Source of the DNA: Euphorbia lathyris
Taxonomy: Eukaryota; Streptophyta; Magnoliopsida; Malpighiales; Euphorbiaceae
Direction of reading: 5' to 3'
NCBI RefSeq assembly: GCF_963576675.1
Contig: NC_088917.1
Location: 29,790,501 to 29,854,500, forward strand
DNA length: 64,000 bases
Within the stretch, counting starts at the first letter, position 1. Every line of letters begins with the position of its first letter. A program made the position numbers and the translations under genes. This document shows positions 25,804 through 36,864 of this stretch, in pieces. A model generated the notes under the pieces. The model was not told where the DNA came from. It ran no database searches and saw only the letters and a list, made by a program, of their open reading frames with translations.

Positions 25804-26399
25804 GTAAACAAAATATACAAATTGATTGGTATAAGATACATATATATATATCACTCTAAAAATATAGTAAAAATTCTGCCGGACAAAATCTACTTAGATA
25901 TATATGGATGAGAAATTATAGTGTAGTCTAGAACCAATACTAGTCCTTCCTTCTATTTAGATTATAGAACATCAACCGTTGTAATGATGCGGCATCATCT
26001 GAATGGACGGGAACTGTACTGTTCCTGATCCATTTCCATTTCCATTGTAGAAATTTTATTTTTTTGAATATAAACCTAAAAATAATCGATGGATGCACAA
26101 ACAAATCCGAAGGATGTTATTACAAAAATGTAGCAAGTATTTCAACAAAGTTAAAAAAGATATTTTGATGGTCTTAAATTCCCTCCAAACAAAAAGAGAA
26201 TTCTTGTCATATCCCAAAAAGATTGCAGAATCACATGCAGCATCCACAACTTGTAATCTGTCTTCTCCAATGTTTACAATCAACTTTGGCCATGCATTCA
26301 TGTGCATTTTGGAATCCTTTCATCAGCATATCCTTATATCTACTCTATATGAACCCCCCAAATTCATCAATCTTCATCTAAAATCCACACAAATTTAAC
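25804..26399. promoter_or_regulatory. Upstream region of the germin-like gene
   Basis: Contains a plausible TATA-like motif (ctctatatga, about 26342-26351), about 55 bases before the start codon. Open frames of 101 (+) and 83 (-) codons overlap each other here; neither shows a domain I recognise, so I leave them unannotated. Confidence 0.4.
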
Positions 26400-27032
26400 A
26401 TGACTCCATCAACAATCTTCCTTATCTTTTCTCTCCTCTTTTCTTCCTCCTATGCAGCAGTCCAAGACTTCTGCGTGGCGGACCTCAAAGGCCCCGAAGG
26501 CCCTGCAGGATTCAACTGCAAGAAGCCTGATTCCGTGACAGAGAAGGACTTTGCTTACTCAGGATTAGGCACTCCTATGAACATTTCAAGCCTAATCAAA
26601 GCTGCTGTAACACCTGCATTTGTTGACCAATTCCCCGGAGTTAACGGCCTTGGAATTTCCATGGCTCGTTTAGACCTGGCTGTTGGTGGAGTTATTCCAA
26701 TGCACACTCACCCCGGAGCTTCGGAGGTTCTCGTTGTCATTTCGGGGTCTATATGCGCGGGGTTTATCTCGTCGGCTAACACTGTTTACTTCACGAATCT
26801 TAAGAAGGGAGATATAATGGTGTTCCCACAAGGGTTGTTGCATTTTCAGTTGAATGCAGGTGGAACTCCTGCTCTTGGGTATGTTAGTTTTAGCAGTGCA
26901 AGACCAGGGCTTCAGATTTTGGATTTCTCTCTTTTTGGAAATGAATTGCCTACTGATATTTTGAACAAAGTTACTTTTCTTGATGTTGCTCAGATTAAGA
27001 AACTTAAGGCTGTTCTTGGTGGCAAAAATTAA
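26400..27032 (+). CDS. Germin-like protein, ABP19/subfamily 3 type
   Basis: Single-exon gene for a 210-residue secreted cupin. An N-terminal signal peptide (about residues 1-19) ends before AVQDFC. Cys25 and Cys40 are the conserved disulfide pair of germins. Germin box 1 carries the manganese ligands His102, His104 and Glu109 (HTHPGASE); box 2 supplies His148 (GLLHFQLN). A KGD tripeptide lies at 136-138 and a possible N-glycosylation site at Asn61. The end [11 protein letters not shown] and overall pattern resemble peach ABP19-type germin-like proteins, originally described as auxin-binding. Such proteins form extracellular hexamers, often with superoxide dismutase activity; activity here is not shown by sequence. 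The frame is intact and the length normal. Confidence 0.93.
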   Translation: MTPSTIFLIFSLLFSSSYAAVQDFCVADLKGPEGPAGFNCKKPDSVTEKDFAYSGLGTPMNISSLIKAAVTPAFVDQFPGVNGLGISMARLDLAVGGVIPMHTHPGASEVLVVISGSICAGFISSANTVYFTNLKKGDIMVFPQGLLHFQLNAGGTPALGYVSFSSARPGLQILDFSLFGNELPTDILNKVTFLDVAQIKKLKAVLGGKN

Positions 27033-27906
27033 TTATTTCTTTCTTTGTCGGAGGTGTCCATGTTTTAATTAATAATGAGAGTCTAGTTTTTAGTCGGTCT
27101 TTGATTTTCTGTTTGTCGGATAATCCAAGAATTGTGTACAAGTTTCTTGAATGCTACCAATAAATTATTGTTTTTTCCTGAATTATCTGAGTGAATTAAT
27201 GCTAATTTCAATTTGTGTATTAACTTATTTTCGAGGCTATTAGAAGTTCTTATATAAACTTATTATTCAGTTATTTGGTGTTCCTTATGGTTACTTTGTT
27301 TTTTACAAAATCACTTAAATCTTCGTTTTTAAATATAATTTGCCCTGCCTTACTAAACTTTATGTAACAGAAAATAATAGTCCTCCCGGAGGATGGGAGA
27401 TTATTTGTTTGTTAACAAATTATCAAGATAACGTTATCTAGGCTGACAAACATATGGTCTAAAGTACTCCTAGCTGCAGGATAGGATGAGATCATAAAAA
27501 GGGTTTTTATTTTTTATTATTATAAAAGTTATAAAAAATTCCACTACAATGCAAATCAAATCAGCATCAACACATTACATATGGTGAAATTTTACTGTGA
27601 TATCTAGTTGAAACTTCTCACCAATACAAACAATACATATCAGCAATTAAAAAACTAAAAACCTTAATCTGAAGTCTTCTGATATCTTACTTTTTCACCA
27701 AAAATAGACTTGATCAAAATTACTTCTTGAAAGTTTACTCGGGTCAGTTACTGGTATGAATCGCATTAATTCTCACCTTGCGGATTCTCATATCTTAGCA
27801 ATTATCTCATCCAAAATATCTCCACTCTACTCATGAGGGGAAATCACAGCCCTGCTCCGCATGTTGGGTATAAATACTCAAGTAATTTTGGCAGCCGGAC
27901 TCTGCT
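27033..27906. other. 3' flank of germin-like gene and intergenic DNA
   Basis: An AATAAA at about 27160 probably ends the germin-like transcript. The remainder is AT-rich with nothing recognised. Confidence 0.45.
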
Positions 27907-27909
27907 TAA

Positions 27910-28319
27910 GAGCAAGTTTAGTGGGTGTTACAAGTTTGTTATTTGTAACACCCAACCATTAAAGACATTATCACAAGTATGTCACTACAATTGAGAAGTT
28001 CCTTGCAGAGGTAACAAAGAAAGGCAGGGATTGAAAATTAAAAAAACCAAATAAAAGGTAACAATTGCAAGCCACGCATAGCTTTTCAAGTGCTACATAT
28101 GGGTGTTTGTAGTACACGCCTATGTACAGCGCCTCAAAAGCCATGGTTTTGGCATTTATGACAGACTTTTCTTTAATTATTTTAAGTTATTAAAATCTGT
28201 CACTCATTTATTTTTTTATATAAAAAACATCTTATATAGTGGGGTGTTTTGTGTGTGTTTCTAATAGTGAGGTGGCACCCAATTGTAACATGTCAGTGTT
28301 ACAACCACTACACTTGCTC
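27910..28319. mobile_element. Tourist-type MITE
   Basis: The left end GAGCAAGTTTAGTGG and the inverted right end GAGCAAGTGTAGTGG differ by one base; the TAA target sites are at 27907-27909 and 28320-28322. About 410 bases, no coding frame. Confidence 0.85.
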
Positions 28320-28322
28320 TAA

Positions 28323-28942
28323 GAGCATCTCTAGTGGTCTTAATAAAGGACTAACTTGCAAATAATAAAACTATCAAATGAGTGTCCAACCATTAGAATG
28401 AAGCAAAAGAGTTGTATTCAATTTTGGAGGGTGCCCAAATTTGGATACTAACCTCTTTGTGATTCAGTGGGTCCATTTCTTCATAAGTAAAAAAAATGTC
28501 ATTTGTTTCATTTTTTTTCAAAACTGCAATTTTATTTTCTATGTTTTTAATACATAATTTACTCTTTGTTTTATTTGTTTTAATATATTGATTTTTTTGA
28601 AATTTTTTAATTCACACATTTTTTAAGCATTTTCAAACGTAATACACGGTTTGATACAATAATATTATTATTTTTATAAAAGTTATTTTTTAATTCAATA
28701 AAATTGAATAATTACCATAAAAAATATTATTGAATAACTTAATATAGTAAATATTAATAATAAAAAAATTAGATTATTATAAAAAAAATAAAATGTTATG
28801 ATTTATGGGATCCATTTTAGATGAAAGTATTTAACCATTAGAGATGATTTGTTAGGAGAGTGTTTTAATTTGGAGGGTGTTTTGTAATAATGTAAATTGA
28901 TGATGTGGCAATAGTTGGAGTATCCAACCATTAAAGTTGCTC
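28323..28942. mobile_element. Second Tourist-type MITE, abutting the first
   Basis: The left end GAGCATCTCTAGTGGTC and the inverted right end GAGCAACTTTAATGGTTGG form the termini, with TAA at 28320-28322 (shared with the neighbouring MITE) and 28943-28945. Very AT-rich interior, no coding frame. Confidence 0.8.
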
Positions 28943-28945
28943 TAA

Positions 28946-29974
28946 GAGGTTGGGAAGGGGGCATGGATGTACATTCTTTGTAGTTCGGGGATAACTTTCA
29001 ACGAACAATTTAATCTTCAATGCAGTCAACATAAATGTTTGCTCTTCGGCATGAAAATAAACCTTCTCTGTATTCTTCTTCCTAGCAGACTTATATGCTT
29101 AGAGGCTTTCTTAGTATTTTGTTTTTTAGGAGCCATAACTAGGAAAAAAAATAGAGAAAAAGAAAGAAAGTAGAAGAAACACTTACACTTAAAAGCCGAA
29201 ATCACTAGAAAAAGCTTCGGCAAAAGACGAGTCAAGAAAGAGAGCTGGGATAAAAAGAAACCCTCAACAAAGCCCTACCCTTTTATACTATTGAGAAGAT
29301 AGGCAAAGTGACGGGCATTAATTATCATTATTTATTAGCAATGGTTAAAAAAGCATTAAATGCCTCTAAAACGCACCCTTAAAAATCACAATACTGTGCC
29401 ACATGGCATTTAAGGAGAAATCACTATCAACTCGAAAGGCTCCTAGAAGTACAAGAAAACGTGTCTTGACAGTTGCATTTATGAGCAATGGGCGAAGATC
29501 AAATCAATCGTCAAGTGCTTACATAACCTCCTTATCAATCTCTCATTTCCTAAAAAACTTTCAAAAAGATACCAAAATTCAAACCCCCATCCATTAACTT
29601 ATCGGAAAATGACAAGTACAACGCTTTCCGAAGCCAATCACAGTTGATTTTGGAAATATAGGGCCAAATTGCCTTGAGAGATATGAGGCCCTGATATCTG
29701 GGTTCACTTCCTCCTATCAACAAGAGACACGTGGCCCACCCCACTCCATAATCTGTAAACATCTTCTATAGATCCATATTAGTATAAATAGAGTAAGCCT
29801 AGTTCGAGGTAAACAAATTCATTCATTTTTATATTAAGCTTAGTTACAACTTTTTTTTTTATGATCCTCCTCTAGTCTTTTCCATAAATTGACTTAGGTA
29901 TTGGAGTGTGTTCACCATACAAACGGCTCCTTTTGAAATTGAACGACCCCCTTTAACATTGCTTCTAGGTTGAC
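28946..29974. other. Intergenic, possible env-like ORF remnants
   Basis: On the minus strand a TATA-like motif (tataaaag, about 29283-29290) lies upstream of a short frame MAPKKQNTKKASKH (29133 downward). This layout resembles the region before the Sirevirus env-like ORF at 48123, but the match is too short to be sure. On the plus strand, tataaatag near 29783 precedes the env-like fragment at 29975. Confidence 0.3.
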
Positions 29975-30288
29975 ATGTGGATTTCCAGGATTCAACCACA
30001 TCAGTCGCTTTTCACCACATGTCATTGCATTATTGGCGCGTGTGCCCACATGCTGACCTACCAGCCACTCAACATGCCTGTCTTCCTTATTGGAGCCTTT
30101 CAACGAAGCACTGGGATCCTTCGGATGGGTTCGCTCATCACTAAGATACTTCAGGATCACCAGGTCAGTTTCAAGGGAGAAATTGACAATGAGGGGGATG
30201 AGATCACCTCGGGAATTTTATTTGCGCTGGCCCACAGTCAGCCTATTAAACCTAAGAAAGGGAAGGGAGTTGTGATCGAAGAAGGTGC
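29975..30288 (+). pseudogene. Env-like Sirevirus ORF, 5' fragment interrupted by copia insertion
   Basis: The frame from 29975 contains HMLTYQPLNMPVFLIGAF, RSTGILRMGSLITKILQDH and an ILFALAHSQP block. It aligns with HMLTYTPINMPVFLVAGF, RSTGTIRLGSVITRILIDH and LRALKYGQP in the Sirevirus env-like ORF at 48123-45296. This matches the plant domain usually labelled 'putative plant transposon protein'. The frame is cut at 30288 by the copia 5' LTR and resumes at 58949 after the duplicated target GGTGC. The N-terminal part is missing or degenerate upstream of 29975. Confidence 0.75.
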
Positions 30289-31641
30289 TGTTGGGGTTTA
30301 TGTCCTATAGACAATTGTTTTAGGATATAAATATTAATGAATAAATTGTTTATTTAATCATTTGTTTAATCAGATATATAGCATTAAAATGTAACTATAT
30401 ATAAAGGCACAAATCTTTCATAAAGAAAGTAACCCTAAGTTTATTTAAGTAGTTATAAAGTGTTTATACAAGCATGAAGTGAGACTGTACTTTATAATAG
30501 ACCAATAGAATTAAAGTAAACCCAAGTCAAGTAATATGTTATAGGGGTTGGCATATTACTGTTGAGACTTGCATGTAACAGTGTTTTTTATCGAGACAGA
30601 AAGTTGATCTCACAAGCTTTAGATATTCAGATATCTAGACAGTTACATGGATCCGGTGAAGGAGTTTATTAGGATTGGGACCCGACTTGAGATAACAGAA
30701 TGGATTGATTTATCTAATGTGTCAACTGTTCATCTCATTGGTATTAGTAGGTATAACTAATCCTTAGACTCAAACATTCGTTAATTAGTGATTCTGGATT
30801 ATGGAGTCTGATACTTTGATTCTGTGCGAGCACGATCCAACAGGTGAGAGCCTGGGGTGTGTGAGAGTAGGGTTGGGTATCACACGAAGTAATTGCAGAA
30901 TAGTTTATGTCAGATTGAGCATTCGTCACTCCCGATAAGTGGGAGATATATCCAAATGGCCGCTTGTGGTGAATTGACTGAAATCCTTACAAGGTGATAG
31001 AGTTAAGAGTAGAAATGAACATTTCACCTAACTTATCTTTTTCAGAGTGAATTCAACCTGTACAAGTAAAACCGGACTCTTCGTTATATGTAACCTTGAC
31101 ACGTTCCATGGTTATAAGGAATTGATCGACATGATATAGTTGATGAAAGATCGTATTATACTGTACCTAATATAGAAAGGTTAACGTCAGTTATCAACCT
31201 GACTTCTTAATTGCTCTAGGGGAATATCATAGGTTCTGCTAGTAACAGCTCGCGACGGTATTCCGTTATATATATGTTGGAATTAATCGTGATGAATAAT
31301 TTCAAAGGATATATACGGCTAGTGGCAATAAAGAACCTAATGGGCCGCATATGGGACTTGGAATCGGAGGACAAAAATGTAATTAGTGAGACACAATATA
31401 GGGGCCGAAATTTATATATTAATTAGGGGATAAATTAATTTGATTAATAATTATAATTTGATTATGGTTATGAATTAAATTAAAAGATTATCTGATGATA
31501 TTAATTAGAAGTTTTTATGTGATTGAAACTCTAATTAATTATCCCTAACATTAATTAATTATTAATTTGATTAATAATAATTATCTATATATAATTAGTT
31601 ATTATTTAGATAATAGTAAAGTGTTTATTTATTTTCTTTCA
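30289..31641 (+). repeat. Copia 5' LTR with internal deletion
   Basis: Begins TGTTGGGGTTTATGTCC and ends TTTCTTTCA. It matches the 3' LTR until about 31633, then jumps to the last bases of the LTR. It is 468 bases shorter (1353 against 1821). The missing part includes the TATA box seen at 58549-58558 in the 3' LTR, so this copy of the promoter is gone. Confidence 0.88.
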
Positions 31642-31642
31642 T

Positions 31643-31654
31643 TGGTATCAGAGC
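31643..31654 (+). other. Primer binding site, initiator tRNA-Met
   Basis: TGGTATCAGAGC one base after the LTR end, the canonical complement of the plant initiator tRNA 3' end used by copia elements. Confidence 0.95.
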
Positions 31655-33518
31655 CTATGTTAATCTGTTATTTCATATATGTAAATAAAAGGGTTTTCAA
31701 TCAGATTGAATAGATTTATTGTTAGGTTAATTAATAAATTTGATTTAGTTAATTAATCTAAAGATAAACGGTTAAGATGAGATTAAGATGTTTTATGATT
31801 CGGTTAATTAACAAAGGTGTTTGTAGAATTAAACGGTTGATTAAAACGTTGTTTGTATATGTGATATACGTATTTTGTGGATTAAGGGTTTTAACCGTTT
31901 GAATCGTTAAAAGAGTTAATTCGATTAATCTTTGAAAATTTTGATTTTGTTAACAATCGACACGAAACGGTTAGAATCGATTAATTATTAATATATATTT
32001 AGAAAATGTTATATATATAAATATAAAATAGTTTTATAATATATATATAAAATAAAATCGAAAGTTTTGTTTTAAACAGAAAGTAAAATTAAGTTTTAAT
32101 TGATAAAAGTTTTGATTTAATTAAAACAAATAAAAAAAAGAAATATAACTAAGTTATATTCTGACACAGTAGCAATTTAATTTGCTACTGTGTCCAACTC
32201 CAACTCTTTTAAAAGTGTTGGAGTTGGGGGCGCACCAACTCTTTTAAAGAGTTGGTGTTTTGGGTGGCAGTTGCTGTCCTTTGGCAGCAACGCCGCCCAG
32301 CGTCTCGGATATGATCCGAGACAAGGGACGAACCCGGTTTTCGTTCCCATCACGTGTAACCTTGAGTTTCTGTTTTTTTCAAATACTTGTTTTTCAGAAA
32401 ACTAAAATTGATATATAAATTAATTGATCCACATGATTTAGTCGTTGTCTATTTTAAATTGTATAGATTGAATTCAGTTGTCTAATTAAGATGTTTTGAT
32501 ACGGTTAATTAGATAAACTATTTCATTGATACAAAATTAAAATTTAGGAACAACGAACAACCCATATAAATTTATTAATTATTATAATTAATAAAAGGAT
32601 GTGGTAATGATATATGTTTTAATTTGATTTTGCAAACCGTTTTGTGCTTAATAAATATACTTGATATATTAGTTAATCACGTTAAATGGTTTTGGTAAAA
32701 TGATTAAACACAATGATGTATAATCTCTCGTCTTAAAAGTTTTGTGTTCTGGAATTGATTTTACAAAGTTTAATTATTTGTATGTGATACGGTTGAATTA
32801 AACACGTTAAATAATCTTGAAGTGTCTAATTAAGTTTATATTTGATATACTTTAATTAAGATAAAATATAGATGATACAAAATTAATTAAAGGTTAATTA
32901 GATAGTAAAGTTAGTTAAAGGAGTAAATTGAAAATGTAATTAATCTAAAGGTTTAATTTGATTAACTTAAATATTACATAAAGGGTTTATGTAATCAACC
33001 AATTAAATTTATTTAATTGGGTCTTTGCATGTTTGGAGTTATGGACATATTTGGACCCTCTATAATAGTTATTTAGTCTTTTGGTATTTTTGGAAAATAG
33101 GATCTGCGTGTCCTGCCTTATCTACTCTCTATTATAATTTCTCTTCTCATCTAAGTCCCTTCAAATTAGTTGAAGTATTATCTAGTAGTATAGAAATTGA
33201 TGTTGATGTAATTTCAAGGCGCCAAGGAAAAGACGGAGGACCTGGAGGATAAATATGTAATAGTTAGTATTTACCCTAGGGTGACCTTTATTCCGTTTCT
33301 GGCTCAACGGAATAATTTAGATGATATGTCCATAACCACCAATGTAAATTGTATGTGTCTGATGTATGCTAAAGCAAATCAAGACTAGGTTAGATTATGA
33401 GACTTAAAATAAAAATCCCTCGCTAATTAAAAGTTAAGTAAATAAGCAAGTTATTAAAATCGGTTGCCCCTCCCTAATATTATAATTCAGTCGGCAGAAC
33501 TGGGGGCCATTGGGTTGT
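31655..33518 (+). other. Copia leader, non-coding
   Basis: AT-rich sequence between primer site and gag, interrupted at 33518 by the Athila-like insertion and continuing at 42534. No convincing ORF. It contains the hairpin cluster at 32163-32322. Confidence 0.6.
32163..32322. other. Five consecutive hairpins in copia leader
   Basis: Stem 1: GACACAGTAGCAA (32163-32175) with 32182-32194. Stem 2: 32194-32210 with 32211-32227 (arm CCAACTCCAAC), one mismatch. Stem 3: a 25-base palindrome at 32233-32257. Stem 4: about 32261-32275 with 32284-32297, one bulge. Stem 5: GTCTCGGAT (32302-32310) with 32314-32322. All five lie head to tail in 160 bases. Confidence 0.85.
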
Positions 33519-35020
33519 TGTTAAGCCCAAAATATACCTAAAATATCATTAGTATTTACACCAGTTTTGCTACGAATTCATACTATTTATACATGTTTAG
33601 AGTACTTTTACGTTCGAATATGTTTCTTTCATGTAAGGTACCTAAATATTTGGTAAAATCCAAATAGGAACTAAAAAAGGTCAAAAACGAAGGAAAAACC
33701 CTAAGTTAGGAGCCAAAAGACGAAGAAATCAGCACACCGATACGAGGAAGACAAGAACGAAGTCAGAAACAGGAGAAAAATCCATATTCTCTGTTGAGAA
33801 TCCAAATTCTCGGTAGAGAATTTGGGGCATGCTAAAGTCCAGCGCCTCTCTCTTTCGTTCAAAGACTGAAAAATCACTTCCCCATTCTCGGCCGAGAATT
33901 TCCATTCTCGGTAAGATCAGAAATTCTGCCAAGCACAACAAACACATGTTTAAAATCCAAGAAACGCGTTCGTTTGGGTGGATAGAAACGTCTCTTCGCA
34001 GCGGACACGACTCTCCACAATGGACACGACACTTCAATCACGACTCTTCAACATCTATAAATAAAGAGTTGATTGAGAGTTGAAATAATGATGAGAGAGT
34101 TAGATTTTAAGATTAGTGCAGGAGTTATGCAGAAACTCTGACTCAGAAATGAGTCAGAGATTAGAAGTTCGTTTCTGTAAAAAGCAATATGATGTACACA
34201 CATTGTTTATTAAATAATTACAAACACAGTAGCGTTTAGATTTGTTCATATTAGTTTACATTTTGGTAGTAGCCGATCGTATCTCTATTACGAAGTTACA
34301 GCGAGAAGATTTAGTAGAGGATCCGCCCTGAGTCTGACAAACTCTAACAAAACCCAAGGAAAGGATTGACAACCCGTTCACTTGCAAGTCGTCAAATGTT
34401 TTCATGCTTCTTGTTTTCTGTAAACTTGTATTAAATTCATATTTCATCTAATAAAGTTCATTCTATTCGATAGATTTTTATGTAGCACTTTGGTAAATGA
34501 TCCGAAGTGAATACTGGTGTTTTCATTAAAACGTATTGAATTCAAAATCTTTACAAGGAAACTTTGTTAAACACTTAGGCAAATTGATATCATCAGTAGA
34601 GTATCAATTTGGTTAAGGTAGCGATCTAACCCGACCGTAGGAGGATTGACTGCAGTTCAAAGCCCTAAAATTAGAGGAATCGACGTTTATTTCATTGTTA
34701 TAATTTATACAAAGTTTAAAGTTGTTTTCTTTGCTTAATGCAAACGAATACATTTGTTTACTTTTCTAAAGAACTAAATGTTTCTGTTTTGTAAATTTAT
34801 CCTTAAATCAGAAGTGATTTCTAACATTTGTTATACTCTAATCTAATTCTTATTCTAGCAATTTCAAAACCAAATCCGATTTAACGATTTTCCATATTAT
34901 AAACCTTAAAAGTAAATTTAACCAATTCAAAATAAGTTTTTGTTAAAAAACATTCCCTGTGGGATCGATATCTTTTATTACTACAAGCGTATACCGTGCA
35001 CTTGCCGAAATCGCTCAACA
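33519..35020 (+). repeat. 5' LTR of Athila-like element
   Basis: Starts TGTTAAGCCCAAAATATACC, has a TATA box (CTATAAATA) at 34055-34063 and ends CGCTCAACA. It lacks the 36-base hairpin module found in the 3' LTR at about 41300-41335. Confidence 0.93.
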
Positions 35021-35026
35021 AGTTTT

Positions 35027-35044
35027 TGGCGCCGTTGCCGGGGA
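35027..35044 (+). other. Primer binding site, tRNA-Asp
   Basis: TGGCGCCGTTGCCGGGGA, an 18-base complement to the 3' end of plant tRNA-Asp(GTC), six bases after the LTR. Used by Athila-type and related gypsy elements. Confidence 0.93.
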
Positions 35045-36864
35045 ACGCCAAAATTTTTAACAAAAATTTATGTTTTCATGTTTTATTTCGAACCTTGGTT
35101 TATAATATATATATTTATTTATTTATTTTCTAGTTTTATTTTATTTATTGAGGATGGTCACTAGGACTAAATCCTCATTGTTATTTAACGTTTGCAATTA
35201 GATGTTTGCAGATAAAAAAATTCAAGTTTTTTCACAGATAACCTGGAGATTTGATTATCAATGAAATTCACAGAAGGAGTCTACATAAAAGAAATTAAGC
35301 ATGCAGATACATCAAAAGGGAAAGCAAAATTTTTGAAGCAACATGTCAGACGTGACATATAATTTTTTTCCAGAAAATTTATCTTTTCCTAAACACCTTT
35401 ACCTCTTTTCTATACACTTAGTCCTTCACCAAAACATCATATCTCTTTGTTAAGAAATTTATTCAATTCCTACACTAAATCCAAATAATTTCCCTATTTA
35501 TCACATCCTTAAAACACCTACATCTATCTCTCTAAGAAATCACCATGGAAAATCTTCTCAGACAGATGAACAAGTAGGATGAAATTATCTTATCCGACGG
35601 GAAGGAATTGTACACTTTTAATATAGTTTTGAAAGTTTCGGTTCATGTGCGTAGTTTTTGTTCGAGGCCAGAACCAGAAGTTCGGACATTCAACCGAAAT
35701 CATTAGATCCTTAAATTGAGAAAATGCTAAAAAAGAAAGCACTTTAAAAAAATGCCAAAAAAAAAGAAGAAAAAATATAATAATAATTTCAAAGTTTGGA
35801 ATACAGTTCTACTTTTTTTTATTCCAAATTGAAATTATTTTCAGGTAAGTTAAAATGAACAAGATCATATTTAGTTGATAAAATATTTTGAGTACGAAGG
35901 CGCTCCAATTCCAGCAATTGAATTCGTGGACGTATTCTATGATAAAATATCTTGTTTGTTGTTTTATTTTCATCTTTACTTGTTTTTAAATTTAATTTAC
36001 ATTGTTTATTCTTATGAATTTATTTCTATTTAGTTTTTAGTTTTTAGATATGTATATCAAGTTTAAAATTAATAAGAATTTATTTCAGACCTGTTTTTAA
36101 TTAGTTTTTAGGAAACCAATATGTCTATATGAATCCCAAGAATCTCAGTTGAGATTTCCGGATTCTCAATTGTGAATCAGCAATATCAGTTTGTCCAAGC
36201 AAAAAAAAAAAAAAAATTCTGAACTTACCGAGAATGTGAATTCTTAGTTGAGAATTCAGGATTTCAAAATTTCAAGGGAAAAAAGAGAATTTTTTTTTTT
36301 CTGAACTTACCGAGAATTGAAATTCTCGGCCGAGAATTGATAATTCTCGGTAACTTCAGCAAAATCATTCTCTCTGAAAATGACTTGTCGCGACCGAGAA
36401 TCACCATTCACGGTCGCGACACGGGTGTATATCAGACATGTATCTCTTCTTTCTTCTTCAGTTCATGAATCATTGCTGAATATTTCGAAAAATTAAGATT
36501 CTTCATGTTCAAATGGTGTGAATTTACACCTTTTTAATCCCAACAAACACATTGATTTATCCTGGATTGATTATAAATAATTGGAAAAGATCAGATTTTT
36601 GTTACTTACATTTTCTATTCATCTCTATCAGACAAAATCTGATTTCTTCTCAGTTATCACACATTTAAAAAACAAAGTTACAGAAACTTTTTCTACCTTT
36701 TCAAAACCACCAACAGATACTTTAATTCATCCTAATCTCATTATAAATAATTCGACAAGATCTAATTTCCATACTTTTCATCTCTTTCAGACAAAATCTG
36801 ATATTCTTCTCCAATTATTCAAACCTTTCAAAAAGTTACAGAGACTTTTTCCTCTTTCCAACAC
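35045..36864 (+). other. Leader of Athila-like element
   Basis: Non-coding AT-rich sequence. From about 36140 to 36425 it holds a run of ATTCTCGG-type inverted motifs and the GTCGCGAC hairpin at 36387-36420. A pyrimidine-rich tract precedes the gag-like start. Confidence 0.55.

Noticed and set aside
26056..26398. Overlapping open frames upstream of the germin-like gene, 101 codons (+) and 83 codons (-)
   Set aside because: No recognisable domain, overlapping on opposite strands in AT-rich DNA; best explained as chance.
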